Assembly (NCBI GenBank): GCA_944386365.1
Contig: CALXAT010000001.1
Location: forward strand, 339,028-403,027
Origin: an uncultured Clostridia bacterium
GTDB lineage: Bacteria > Bacillota > Clostridia > TANB77 > CAG-508
Direction of reading: 5' to 3'
Length of the DNA: 64,000 nucleotides
Shown: in pieces, positions 42,110 through 50,950 of the stretch
Layout of the letters: every line of letters starts with the position of its first letter
Position numbering within the stretch: the first letter of the stretch is position 1
Position numbers and translations under genes: made by a program
The notes under the pieces: generated by a model
What the model was told of the DNA's origin: nothing
Database searches by the model: none
The model's input: the letters and a program-made list of their open reading frames with translations, nothing else

Positions 42110-44206
42110 TTATTCCTCCTCTTTTATAATGTTCTTACTTCCTATATACGTCGCTAAGAAATACAATCCATATATCACACCAATAATTACCGCTGTTACA
42201 ATAACAGAAGGTAACAATTCATTTGGAGATGCTAATGTAGCAAGCATTGATAATACAAATTTAATTCCAAATATAGAATGTATAATAGCTAAGGCTAGTG
42301 GTAACATGAAAAATATGAATATTTGCCTAAATAGAGCCTGATTTATCATTTTTTCATCACAACCAATTTTTCTTAATATCATATATCTTTGCTTGTTGTC
42401 AGAGCTTTCTGTTAATTGTTTTAATGCTAAAATAGCAGAACTTGCAATTAAGAAAATAATACCTAAGTAAATTGCAATAAATATGATAATGGTTGCTAAT
42501 CCTTTACTTGCTTCTATTAGGCTAATCTTTGTCATGCCTTCTAATTCTATGTCTTTTTCATTTAAATTCTTTTCCAATGTACTACCATTTTCTCCTGTAA
42601 GTACTTTTTCTATTTTTTCTTTTTCTTCATCTGTTTCGGCATTATAATTTGCTGCTAAAAATTGTTCTTCTTTCCATTCTTCTTTTAATTCAAAACTATC
42701 TGGAACTAATATAATTCCTGTGTTTACATGGCTTGCAGACATTTCTATAAAGCCACTTTTGCATTCATCATATTTGGCATGTAAGGTTTTTCCATCAATT
42801 TTTATGGTTTCATTTTCTTTTAACGCTTGATTTCTTAATTCTGTCATATTATCAAAATCACAAAGTACAATATATTCATCATCATTTAAGCTATATTGTT
42901 CTTCCCCATATAATTTTGCAATTTTATTATAATCAGATACTTTTATAACTTCTTCTGGTGTATCATACATAAGCATTGAAAATTGTGCTTTTGCTGTTTC
43001 ATAATAATTTCCTAGACTATATTTTAAAGTCCATTCTGGAATTGCATATATCGGAATTTCTACAATATCTTTTAATTGATTCATATCATAACCATTGGTT
43101 TCTAATGTATAAGTAACTGAATGTTTGGAATCTTCAATTTGTTCTTCCGTAGGATATATCATCTTGCCTGTATAAGAATCTTCATAGCTTTCTGGTAAAT
43201 TAGCTGTCTTATATAAATTCACATCTACTGGTGTCATTTCTTGCAATTCTGAATCCATTGTTGTTTGGATAGATAAACTACTAGATAAGACACTTATGGT
43301 CATAAATAGCATTAAGCAAATTACAGACATACTAATAACGGTTGTATTAATCTTATTATTCAATTGTCTTAATACAAACATATTGGTCCCTTTTAGATAT
43401 ATCTTTTTTCTAGTTTGGATAATTCTTAATATAAATCCTGATAAAGACCAAAATACACCTATCGTTCCTACAATTCCCATTAGAATAGGTACTAGCATTT
43501 TTTCTTCTGTATTTAGTTCATAAATGCCTCCTGTAACAATATAATATGCATATCCTAATAATACTGCTGAAATTAGAAATACCAATATAGATATAATTGG
43601 ATTTTTAATTTTAACTTTCTCATTTTTTCTAACAGCTGTTAGCAAATTAATTAATTTATATCTTGAAATGGTAAATGTGTTAAATATCATAACGGCTAGA
43701 TACATAACTGCAAAATAAATACATGTTTTGATACAAGCATCTTTTGAAAATACAAAGGTAAATTCACTCATATCTGCTTCAAAAAGTTTAGCCACTAATA
43801 TAGACATAAATTGAGAGCCAAACACACCTATAAAAATACCAACAATTAAGGAAATAATCCCTACTAGTATGGTCTCTATTAATATAATTTGTGATATTTG
43901 TCTTCTTCCCATGCCTAATGTCATATAAATTCCAAATTCTCTTTTTCTTCTATTTATCAAGAAGTTATTTGCATAGACAATTAAAAATCCAAGAATAATG
44001 GCAATAAATACAGACACCATCCCAAGCATACTAATCATGAGTTTTATCATATCTCTTGTAGACTGTGAAACTTCAAGCATTGCCTGCTGGCTATCTAAAG
44101 AGTTAAACATATAAAAGATGGCAACGCCTAATACCAATGTTAAAAAATATATGGCATAATCTTTAAAACTCTTTTTCATATTTTTAATAGATAATTTAAA
44201 TAACAT
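42110..44206 (-). CDS. BceB-like ABC transporter permease
   Basis: A 698-residue FtsX-type permease. About ten membrane helices flank a large outer domain (about residues 310-560), the layout of BceB/YxdM peptide-resistance permeases. NRRKREFGIYMTLGMGRRQISQ (about 92-113) and KQRYMILRKIGCDEKMIN (late) are the paired FtsX cytoplasmic motifs. The start overlaps the ATPase stop by 11 bp. Likely senses or removes antimicrobial peptides together with the histidine kinase. Confidence 0.9.
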   Translation of the reverse strand: MLFKLSIKNMKKSFKDYAIYFLTLVLGVAIFYMFNSLDSQQAMLEVSQSTRDMIKLMISMLGMVSVFIAIILGFLIVYANNFLINRRKREFGIYMTLGMGRRQISQIILIETILVGIISLIVGIFIGVFGSQFMSILVAKLFEADMSEFTFVFSKDACIKTCIYFAVMYLAVMIFNTFTISRYKLINLLTAVRKNEKVKIKNPIISILVFLISAVLLGYAYYIVTGGIYELNTEEKMLVPILMGIVGTIGVFWSLSGFILRIIQTRKKIYLKGTNMFVLRQLNNKINTTVISMSVICLMLFMTISVLSSSLSIQTTMDSELQEMTPVDVNLYKTANLPESYEDSYTGKMIYPTEEQIEDSKHSVTYTLETNGYDMNQLKDIVEIPIYAIPEWTLKYSLGNYYETAKAQFSMLMYDTPEEVIKVSDYNKIAKLYGEEQYSLNDDEYIVLCDFDNMTELRNQALKENETIKIDGKTLHAKYDECKSGFIEMSASHVNTGIILVPDSFELKEEWKEEQFLAANYNAETDEEKEKIEKVLTGENGSTLEKNLNEKDIELEGMTKISLIEASKGLATIIIFIAIYLGIIFLIASSAILALKQLTESSDNKQRYMILRKIGCDEKMINQALFRQIFIFFMLPLALAIIHSIFGIKFVLSMLATLASPNELLPSVIVTAVIIGVIYGLYFLATYIGSKNIIKEEE

Positions 44207-44963
44207 CGTTCAAATCACCTCCAAGAAGTGTTTGTACTTCGATGATTTTTTCAAAGAATTGTTTTCTTGTATCTTCTCCTTTTACCAGCTCATTAAAGAT
44301 TTTTCCGTCTTTAATAAAGATAATTCTATCTGCATAACTTGCTGTAAAGGCATCATGTGTAACCATTAAAATCGTTGCTCCTAAATTTTGATTTAAATGC
44401 TCAAAAGTTTCTAGTAATTGTCTTGCAGATTTTGAATCTAGGGCTCCTGTTGGTTCGTCTGCAAGTACCATCTTAGGATTTGTAATAATGGCTCTTGCTG
44501 ATGCCACTCTTTGCTTTTGTCCTCCAGATATTTGATATGGATATTTATTTAAAATTTCTGATATTTCTAATTTTTCAGCTACTTCTTTTACTCTTTTATC
44601 AATTTCATGTGCATTTACTTTTTGAATGGTAAGTGCTAATGCGATATTTTCATAAGCTGTTAGCGTATCAAGCAAGTTAAAGTCTTGGAAGATAAAACCT
44701 AATTCTTCTCTTCTAAATTTATTTAGCCTATTTCCTTTTAATTTAGTAATATCTTGATTATTAATCATAATCTTTCCTGCAGTGACTCTATCAATTGTTG
44801 AAATGCAATTTAATAATGTCGTTTTTCCAGAGCCTGAGGCTCCCATAATTCCAACAAATTCTCCTTCCTCTATGTTAAAGCTAATTCCTGCAATAGCTTT
44901 TGTTAAGTTGGATTTGTTTCCATAGTATTTTTCTATGTTTTTGACTTCTAATACATGACTCAT
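44196..44963 (-). CDS. BceA-like ABC transporter ATPase
   Basis: A 255-residue ATP-binding subunit. Walker A GASGSGKTTLLN, Q-loop FQDFNLL, signature SGGQKQRVASARA, Walker B MVLADEPTGALD and the H-loop VTHD. It closely fits the BceA/LolD group. The ATG at 44990 has no ribosome site; the ATG at 44963 lies after GAAAGGA. Confidence 0.93.
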   Translation of the reverse strand: MSHVLEVKNIEKYYGNKSNLTKAIAGISFNIEEGEFVGIMGASGSGKTTLLNCISTIDRVTAGKIMINNQDITKLKGNRLNKFRREELGFIFQDFNLLDTLTAYENIALALTIQKVNAHEIDKRVKEVAEKLEISEILNKYPYQISGGQKQRVASARAIITNPKMVLADEPTGALDSKSARQLLETFEHLNQNLGATILMVTHDAFTASYADRIIFIKDGKIFNELVKGEDTRKQFFEKIIEVQTLLGGDLNDVI

Positions 44964-45055
44964 TTTAGTTTCATTCCTTTCTTTAGGCACAAGCTAGTTG
45001 GAAAAGAATTATTTCTCAACCTTGTAAACCTCCATTTATCTTTTATTCTATTTTG

Positions 45056-45084
45056 ATTATAGACCTTATACTTTCTTTTTTCCA
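45056..45084 (-). promoter_or_regulatory. Promoter of the ABC transporter operon
   Basis: Minus strand TGGAAA (45079-45084), 17 bp, perfect TATAAT (45056-45061). The weak -35 fits a promoter that needs an activator. Confidence 0.6.
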
Positions 45085-45105
45085 TTGATTAATCTTACAT
45101 TTACA

Positions 45106-45119
45106 TTACATTTTTGTAA
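45106..45119. promoter_or_regulatory. BceR-type operator
   Basis: TTACATTTTTGTAA, that is TTACA-N4-TGTAA, matches the inverted repeat bound by BceR-like regulators. It lies 21 bp upstream of the weak -35 of the transporter promoter. Confidence 0.75.
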
Positions 45120-45181
45120 GGTAAATTGTGCATAAGCAAAATCAAAGCTTTATATGCCACGTTGCTTTCCTACTCAATAAG

Positions 45182-45213
45182 AAAAGGCAAGATGTTTTTA
45201 TATCTTACCTTTT
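45182..45213 (-). terminator. Terminator of the two-component operon
   Basis: A 12-bp stem AAAAGGTAAGAT/ATCTTGCCTTTT (one G-T pair) on the minus strand after the kinase stop. It separates the regulator pair from the transporter operon. Confidence 0.75.
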
Positions 45214-45244
45214 AAACATATATAATTTAAAATTCATTTTTCAA

Positions 45245-46261
45245 CTACTTCAAATTTGTATAACTATTTTTAGGAAAAATAATTCTTACCTCTGTTCCTT
45301 CATCTTTTTTAGAATTTAGTTCTATGCCAAGGCGTAATTTATCACATAACTTCTTACATAAATATAAACCAATACCTGTTGACTTTTGTCCTATTTTTCT
45401 TCCATTTTCTCCTGTAAATCCTCTTTCAAATACTCTTGTAATTTCTCCATTTTTAATCCCAATTCCATTATCTTTTATATATAAAATGACTTTATCATTT
45501 TTTGCTTTTGCAAATATTTCTATCCTTTTACCCTCTTCTTTTGAATACTTAATTGCATTTTGTATAATTTGGTTAATAATAAATGTTGCCCATTTGCTAT
45601 CTGTATAAACTTCTTGCTCTAAATCTTTTAATTCTAAGGTAACTCTTTCATTTAATAATGTACTTTTATTTTTCAATATGGCTCCATTTACAATCTCTTT
45701 TAAGTTGGTTTTTGTGATGATATAATCTTTTTCTACTGCATTGCTTCTTGCATAATACAATGCTTGTTCTGTATAGTTTTCTACTTTATCTAATTCTTCA
45801 TCTATACTTTTTGTTATCTCATTTTTGTGATTTTCAATAATCATTTTACTTGCTGCAATTGGTATTTTTACTTCATGAATCCATAGTTCTATATATTCTT
45901 TATATTCTTCTTGAATCTTTTTATAGTAATTTACATTTTCCAGCATAGATTTTCCAGTATCTTGTATAAGTTCTTTTAAGATTTTACCTTCCATAAAGCT
46001 AGGTGTTTTGATAATCTCAGAAATTAGATATTTTTCTTTTAACTCGTCCATATTAGCTTTTAATTGCTTATAAAAATGTTGTTTTCTTTTATATTCTAAT
46101 AATAGAGAAATCGCTATAACCATAACAATAATAGCTGCGACATATATTCTTACAATCATTCCAATGTTATATGCCAATAATAATATTTCTATACTGATTA
46201 ATGCTAATATAATGCTTACAATTAATATAACTTTATCTTTTATAAAATCCCCAAATTTCAT
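45245..46261 (-). CDS. BceS-like sensor histidine kinase
   Basis: A 338-residue intramembrane-sensing kinase: two membrane helices (about 11-31 and 35-56) with almost no outer loop, a dimerisation motif with His129 in ELWIHEVKIPIAASK, then N-box (INQIIQNAIKYS), G1 (DNGIGIK) and G2 (GIGLYLCKKLC). The short loop means sensing depends on the BceAB-like transporter. The ATG overlaps the response regulator stop. Confidence 0.92.
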   Translation of the reverse strand: MKFGDFIKDKVILIVSIILALISIEILLLAYNIGMIVRIYVAAIIVMVIAISLLLEYKRKQHFYKQLKANMDELKEKYLISEIIKTPSFMEGKILKELIQDTGKSMLENVNYYKKIQEEYKEYIELWIHEVKIPIAASKMIIENHKNEITKSIDEELDKVENYTEQALYYARSNAVEKDYIITKTNLKEIVNGAILKNKSTLLNERVTLELKDLEQEVYTDSKWATFIINQIIQNAIKYSKEEGKRIEIFAKAKNDKVILYIKDNGIGIKNGEITRVFERGFTGENGRKIGQKSTGIGLYLCKKLCDKLRLGIELNSKKDEGTEVRIIFPKNSYTNLK

Positions 46262-46929
46262 TTTAACAAATACCCCTGTCCTCTTTTGGTTTCTATTCTA
46301 TCTTTTAAACCTAATTCTTCTAACTTTGTTCTTAATCTTTTTATATTAACATTTAGCGTATTGTCATCAATAAATTCTTCACTTTCCCATAAATAGTCCA
46401 TGATTTCATCTCTTGATACCACTTTTTCTTTATGGGTACTTAAATAATATAAAATACTATATTCATTTTTTGTTAAATCTATTTTTTGATTATCTTTTTC
46501 TATAACTCTTTCTGCTATATTTAATACAAATCCATTACAGTCAATTTTTTCTGGGTTTCTACCTGAATTTTGATTTCTTTTTAGCAATCCTGTTATTTTT
46601 GCAAGTAATATTTGTAAATTATATGGTTTTGTCACATACTGGTCTGCACCATAATTTAAACTCATTAATTCATCTATTTCATTATCTCTACTTGTTACCA
46701 TAATAATTGGTACATTGGATAATTTTCTTACCTCTTTACATACAAATTCTCCGTCCATATATGGTAAATTAATATCTAGTAATACCAAATCCGCCTTTTC
46801 ATTTATGATGTCGTAAATGGTATTATCAAATTTTTCTAATCCTTTTGCCATAAATCCATTTTTATTTAAAAACGTTTCTAATTCTTGTCTTAATTTTTTA
46901 TCATCTTCAACAATTAAAATTTTTTGCAT
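46258..46929 (-). CDS. BceR-like OmpR-family response regulator
   Basis: A 223-residue regulator. The receiver has Asp52 (Asp54 from the upstream ATG at 46935) in LVLLDINLPYMDG and the conserved Lys in VTKPYN. The C-terminal winged helix has LTKNEYSILYYLSTHKEKVVSRDEIMDYLW. The ATG at 46929 has better spacing to AAAGGG than the ATG at 46935. Its probable target is the TTACA-N4-TGTAA box upstream of the transporter genes. Confidence 0.93.
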   Translation of the reverse strand: MQKILIVEDDKKLRQELETFLNKNGFMAKGLEKFDNTIYDIINEKADLVLLDINLPYMDGEFVCKEVRKLSNVPIIMVTSRDNEIDELMSLNYGADQYVTKPYNLQILLAKITGLLKRNQNSGRNPEKIDCNGFVLNIAERVIEKDNQKIDLTKNEYSILYYLSTHKEKVVSRDEIMDYLWESEEFIDDNTLNVNIKRLRTKLEELGLKDRIETKRGQGYLLK

Positions 46930-46992
46930 ATACATTTATCCCTTTCTTATTTTTAACAAATAAGCCTTCTTTTCATCCTATTTTACAGTTTT

Positions 46993-47021
46993 ATAGTAAC
47001 ACAAATAAGAGTAATTATCAA
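46993..47021 (-). promoter_or_regulatory. Promoter of the two-component operon
   Basis: Minus strand TTGATA (47016-47021), 17 bp, TACTAT (46993-46998). The spacer contains TTACTCTTATTTGTG, nearly identical to the promoter at 38109-38137. Confidence 0.6.
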
Positions 47022-47075
47022 TATAACTACCCTGTATTCATTTTATTTTATCTAGTTTTTAGCATTATTGCAATA

Positions 47076-47690
47076 TTATTTACTTATTATCTTTTTACTA
47101 TTTTTTAACATAACGATTCCGGTTATAAAAATAATCACACTAAACATTATGGCAGATATTCCATTTCCAACTGCATAATTTTCCTCTGGTTGCAGAGCTG
47201 TTAAAACCACTTGTGTTAAGACAAATGAAGTACATATGGATGAAAAGTTAATATATGCAAGTGCTTTACTAATAGGGCTATGAATTTTACTTACTCTTAT
47301 TAACTCTTTTATACTAAATCCAAACTCAAAAAACGTAAAAGCTGCAATTCCAATAGCAATATATAAATGATATGTTGTTGTTTTTCCTGAAAATAGTTCT
47401 ATGGAATTATATACTCCATACACAATACTTGCTAGTATTAAAAGTATCGCTACTTTTACATATGTCTTACATTGTTTTTTATGGTTTGATTTTAAATTTG
47501 CGATACACAAATGTCTTGCAATTCCTAAAAAGTAACTATATAAGGCATTTATCCACATAAAAGAAGAATGGGATATAATACCTAAAACTATTTTTTCTAA
47601 AACTAGAAAATAATCTTTGCCAATAGTTATTTTTTTGATCCATATTTTCAATTCTTGAAAATTCTGATTTTTTAAATTTATCCTTTTCAT
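47076..47690 (-). CDS. Unknown multi-pass membrane protein
   Basis: A 204-residue protein with about five hydrophobic segments (roughly 35-55, 80-98, 108-126, 140-160 and 172-195). I do not recognise the family. TAGGAA precedes the ATG. It is the last of three genes leftward from the TetR-controlled promoter; the 38-bp gap to the previous gene has no clear terminator. Confidence 0.7.
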   Translation of the reverse strand: MKRINLKNQNFQELKIWIKKITIGKDYFLVLEKIVLGIISHSSFMWINALYSYFLGIARHLCIANLKSNHKKQCKTYVKVAILLILASIVYGVYNSIELFSGKTTTYHLYIAIGIAAFTFFEFGFSIKELIRVSKIHSPISKALAYINFSSICTSFVLTQVVLTALQPEENYAVGNGISAIMFSVIIFITGIVMLKNSKKIISK

Positions 47691-47728
47691 ATTATATTCC
47701 TAAGTTTTAAAATTTCCTAATTACTATA

Positions 47729-48124
47729 TTATTCTTTATTTTTATTTAGATATGAATATATTGGATAATTTAAAACACATATCAATAATCCTATAACACC
47801 ACAAATCATTCCCACTATCATATCTGTTTGAGTTGGTACTCCATTCATGATTCTACTCATTCCAAATCCCATTAATAATGCTCCAACAATTCCAATAATC
47901 CAAGTAAATACAATCCCCCACTGAATAGGTGTATGTTCTTTTTTTGGATGATGACTTCTATATATTGGTATAATACATAACAATATGATAAACCCAATAA
48001 TACTCACTATAATTCCTGTTTGAAGCATATTCCATTCTGGGATTAAACACATACACATTCCTATTGCAAATACTAGTCCTCCAATGGTTCCAAATATAAT
48101 TTCTAATAATGTTTCTTTTTTCAT
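47729..48124 (-). CDS. Unknown four-helix membrane protein
   Basis: A 131-residue protein with four membrane helices in two similar pairs (IIFGTIGGLVFAIGMCMCLI and TGIIVSIIGFIILLCIIPIY; then WIIGIVGALLMGFGMSRIM and GMICGVIGLLICVLNYPIY), suggesting an internal duplication. The ATG at 48157 has no proper site; the ATG at 48124 lies 8 nt after GGAGG, overlapping the previous gene's stop. Function is unknown. Confidence 0.75.
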   Translation of the reverse strand: MKKETLLEIIFGTIGGLVFAIGMCMCLIPEWNMLQTGIIVSIIGFIILLCIIPIYRSHHPKKEHTPIQWGIVFTWIIGIVGALLMGFGMSRIMNGVPTQTDMIVGMICGVIGLLICVLNYPIYSYLNKNKE

Positions 48125-48125
48125 C

Positions 48126-48389
48126 TTATTTTCCTCCATTTTTTCTTGCTTCTTCATTCTTTTTTACTAATTCTTCTTGTTCTTTTTTTAATCTTTCTTT
48201 GGCTTCTTCAATTGTTTCTCCATCTTTCCTCAAAAATTTATCTACAAATTTGTCTTCAATCTTTTTGTATCCTGATACAGTTGCGTCTTCAATTTTTTTG
48301 TAACCTGAAACAACTCCATTTTCTATTTTTTTATAACCTGATACAACTGTCTCCTCAATTTTTTTATTCGCATCTTTTAAATTTGACAT
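48126..48389 (-). CDS. SGYKKIE-repeat protein
   Basis: An 87-residue protein that is a chain of three 11-residue repeats (VVSGYKKIENG, VVSGYKKIEDA, TVSGYKKIEDK; residues about 15-47), then a charged helix with EEAKERLKKEQEELVKKNEEA. The repeat is an amphipathic helix in the manner of membrane-surface or apolipoprotein-like segments. It is the first gene behind the TetR-controlled promoter; the two downstream genes are membrane proteins. GGAGGAGG precedes the ATG. No function is known to me. Confidence 0.8.
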   Translation of the reverse strand: MSNLKDANKKIEETVVSGYKKIENGVVSGYKKIEDATVSGYKKIEDKFVDKFLRKDGETIEEAKERLKKEQEELVKKNEEARKNGGK

Positions 48390-48412
48390 AGAACCTCCTC
48401 CTTTCTTTATTC

Positions 48413-48492
48413 CAACACTTGTTGTCTATCTTTATTTATAGTATAATGTAGAAAATATAAGAAAACAATCATCAATTTCGCAACATCTGTTG
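48413..48492. promoter_or_regulatory. Twin TetR-type operators on divergent promoters
   Basis: CAACACTTGTTG (48413-48424) and CAACATCTGTTG (48481-48492) share the palindrome CAACA-N2-TGTTG. Between them a plus-strand promoter (TTGTTG at 48419-48424, 17 bp, TATAAT at 48442-48447) drives the TetR gene, with its -35 inside the first operator. A weaker minus-strand promoter near the second site drives the membrane operon. Confidence 0.8.
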
Positions 48493-48510
48493 GAATAATA
48501 GGAGGAATTT

Positions 48511-49038
48511 ATGAATACGGCTAATAATAAAAGAAGAAAACAATCACAAGAAAAAATTGAAAAAGTCTTTATTGAATTATTGCAAACAAAAGAATTAAAT
48601 CAAATATCTGTTACAGATATTTGTCAGATTTCCCATTTAAATCGTTCTACATTTTATGCGAATTATATGGATATATATGATTTAGCTGATAAAGTAAAAG
48701 AAAAATTAGAATCAGAAGTTCAAACTTTATATAAAGATGAAACAACTTATAAATATAATAGTAATGATTTTTTGAAATTATTTTATCATATCAAAGATAA
48801 TCAATTATTTTACAAAACATATTTTAAATTAGGTTTTGATAATAAACATTCTATTTTTCGTTATGACACAAACTTATCAAAAGAATTTTTTGATGATCAA
48901 TTTATAGAATATCATATTGAATTTTTTAAAAATGGTTTAAATAGTATTATTAAATTATGGCTCAAAAATGGTTGCAAAGAATCTCCAGAGGAAATTGACT
49001 CTATCATAAAAAGTGAATATGCCCATAGAAAAAAATAG
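48511..49038 (+). CDS. TetR/AcrR family repressor
   Basis: A 175-residue regulator. The N-terminal helix-turn-helix reads KIEKVFIELLQTKELNQISVTDICQISHLNRSTFYANY; the C-terminal ligand domain is helical and not characteristic. The ribosome site AGGAGG is 7 nt from the ATG. It probably represses itself and the divergent SGYKKIE/membrane operon through the twin operators. Confidence 0.92.
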   Translation: MNTANNKRRKQSQEKIEKVFIELLQTKELNQISVTDICQISHLNRSTFYANYMDIYDLADKVKEKLESEVQTLYKDETTYKYNSNDFLKLFYHIKDNQLFYKTYFKLGFDNKHSIFRYDTNLSKEFFDDQFIEYHIEFFKNGLNSIIKLWLKNGCKESPEEIDSIIKSEYAHRKK

Positions 49039-49058
49039 GAACTATAAAATAGTTCCTA
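49029..49058 (-). terminator. Terminator of the second acyl-CoA synthetase gene
   Basis: A perfect 10-bp stem TAGGAACTAT/ATAGTTCCTA (49036-49045 with 49049-49058) followed on the minus strand by ATTTTTTTC. It overlaps the end of the TetR gene. Confidence 0.7.
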
Positions 49059-49107
49059 AAAATTTAATTATACAATCTGTTAATAAAAGCTACATATTTA
49101 CAAAAAG

Positions 49108-50814
49108 CTAAAACACATTTTCTATCATTTCCAAATTCGCTTGTCTTTTGATTTTATTCGTTGTTGTTTTAATTAATGGTTCCTCTGAGATAATAATTCC
49201 CCTGATTGCCTTATATTTTGGCATAACGCTATTTACTTCTTTTATTTTCTCAGCTAATACTCGATAAATTTCTTCTGTACTTTCTACTTTATATGCTTCT
49301 TTCATAATATCTTTATCAAATACAATTTTTACATGTATTTTTATATTATCTTTATCATCTGTTTGTTGTTTTCCAAAGATAAAAGATTCTTTTACCCCTT
49401 CAATTTTATTAACCAATCCTTCCATTTCTTCTGGGTATATATTTTTTCCATTTTTTAAAACAATCACACTTTTTCTTCTTCCACAAATAAATATGTAACC
49501 ATCTTCATCAATCTTTGCTAAATCTCCTGTATGGAACCATCCATCTTCCATTACACTTTCTGTTGCCTTTTTATCATTATAATATCCCAGCATGACATTT
49601 GGACCTTTTACAACAAGTTCGCCTACACCATCCTCATCAGCCTCATCAATTCTTGCCTGAACATGTGGAATTGGTTTTCCAATAGAACCTACTCTATGAT
49701 ATTTGTTTGTTTCTATTCCAATGATTGGTGATGTTTCCGTTAATCCATAAGCTTGACATAAATTTAATCCCCAATTTCTAAATGATTCAATAACTTCTTT
49801 ATCTAATGCTGCAGCTCCAGTAATAAATAACTTAATACATCCTCCATACATATCATGAATGTCTTTAAACACTTCTTTTTTCTCTTGCATAGATTTATCT
49901 TTATATTCTTGCATCAATTCTTTTGTTTCTTCTACTTTTCCTTTTTTCTCAAGCATTTTCCATATGTTTTTATACATTAATTCATATATGGCAGGAACAA
50001 ATGCTGCATAGGTTATTTTATATTCGTTTAAATTTTCTACAATATGTCTAATCCCATCACAAAAAGCCCTTTCTGCACCTACATATAATGAAACTAACAT
50101 ACCAACTGTACATTCATATACGTGATGCAATGGTAAAAATGATAATATTCTATCATTTGAATCTACATCTACAACAGATGCATAATCCATGACATTTGAA
50201 ATTAAATTTTTATGTGAAAGTGCAACTACTTTTGATCTTGATGTTGTTCCTGAAGTAAATAACATGATACGCATTTCTTCTGGATTAATTTTAGCTTCTA
50301 TAAACTCTCTATTTCCTGCCTCTACTAATTCCTTTCCCTTTTCTATTAGCTCTTTCTCTGAATAAATACCTTCGTCATGAATATCTATGTCCATAGAAAT
50401 TAGATGTTTTAATTTATTTTTCTCACTATATTTTATTTTCTTGATTGTTTCTTCATATTTCTTAGAATAAAATATAGCTTCAACTCCTGATCGTTCGATT
50501 ACTTCTTCTAATTCATTGGCTGGTAATGATTTATCCATTGGAACAACAATTCCTACACCACATACTACTGATAAATAGGCAAGTTCCCATTCATATCGAT
50601 TTTCTCCAATGACTGCAATTCTTTTATTTTTTAATCCTAGACTAATTAAAGCTGTTCCAAGATAGTCAATCATATCTCTTATTTCTCTATGTGTATATGT
50701 TTTATATATTCCTTTTTCTATTTTTATTTTGTATCCTATTTTATCTCCATATAAATCTCTTGTTTTATTTAACATATCTTTTAAATCTGTTACTTTTAAC
50801 ATCTGTTTATTCAT
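49108..50814 (-). CDS. Long-chain acyl-CoA synthetase (AMP-forming), second copy
   Basis: A 568-residue adenylate-forming enzyme, paralogous to 24726-26447. Motifs: MLFTSGTTSRSKVVALSHK, LPLHHVYECTVGM, AYGLTETSPIIG, GWFHTGDLAKIDEDGYIFICGRRKSV and IKTTTNKIKRQANL. A helical insertion (about 285-320) carries KGKVEETKELMQEYKDKSMQEKKEVF. It may activate fatty acids together with the acyl-ACP thioesterase product. Confidence 0.92.
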   Translation of the reverse strand: MNKQMLKVTDLKDMLNKTRDLYGDKIGYKIKIEKGIYKTYTHREIRDMIDYLGTALISLGLKNKRIAVIGENRYEWELAYLSVVCGVGIVVPMDKSLPANELEEVIERSGVEAIFYSKKYEETIKKIKYSEKNKLKHLISMDIDIHDEGIYSEKELIEKGKELVEAGNREFIEAKINPEEMRIMLFTSGTTSRSKVVALSHKNLISNVMDYASVVDVDSNDRILSFLPLHHVYECTVGMLVSLYVGAERAFCDGIRHIVENLNEYKITYAAFVPAIYELMYKNIWKMLEKKGKVEETKELMQEYKDKSMQEKKEVFKDIHDMYGGCIKLFITGAAALDKEVIESFRNWGLNLCQAYGLTETSPIIGIETNKYHRVGSIGKPIPHVQARIDEADEDGVGELVVKGPNVMLGYYNDKKATESVMEDGWFHTGDLAKIDEDGYIFICGRRKSVIVLKNGKNIYPEEMEGLVNKIEGVKESFIFGKQQTDDKDNIKIHVKIVFDKDIMKEAYKVESTEEIYRVLAEKIKEVNSVMPKYKAIRGIIISEEPLIKTTTNKIKRQANLEMIENVF

Positions 50815-50912
50815 CTTTCTATTTCCTCTATTCTATGTATTTTTTATATTTATTAACTATAATAGAGTAATATAAATATGAGAAAATGTCAAATATTATT
50901 ATTAAATTTTAG

Positions 50913-50945
50913 AAAAAAAAGATTTGTTATCTTTTAAACAAATCT
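50913..50945 (-). terminator. Terminator after the antiporter gene
   Basis: An 8-bp stem AGATTTGT/ACAAATCT (50920-50928 and 50938-50945) followed by eight T on the minus strand. Confidence 0.75.
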
Positions 50946-50950
50946 TAACT

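Noticed and set aside
48262..48360. Short tandem DNA repeats read as a CRISPR-like array
   Set aside because: They encode the SGYKKIE peptide repeats in frame, without spacers.
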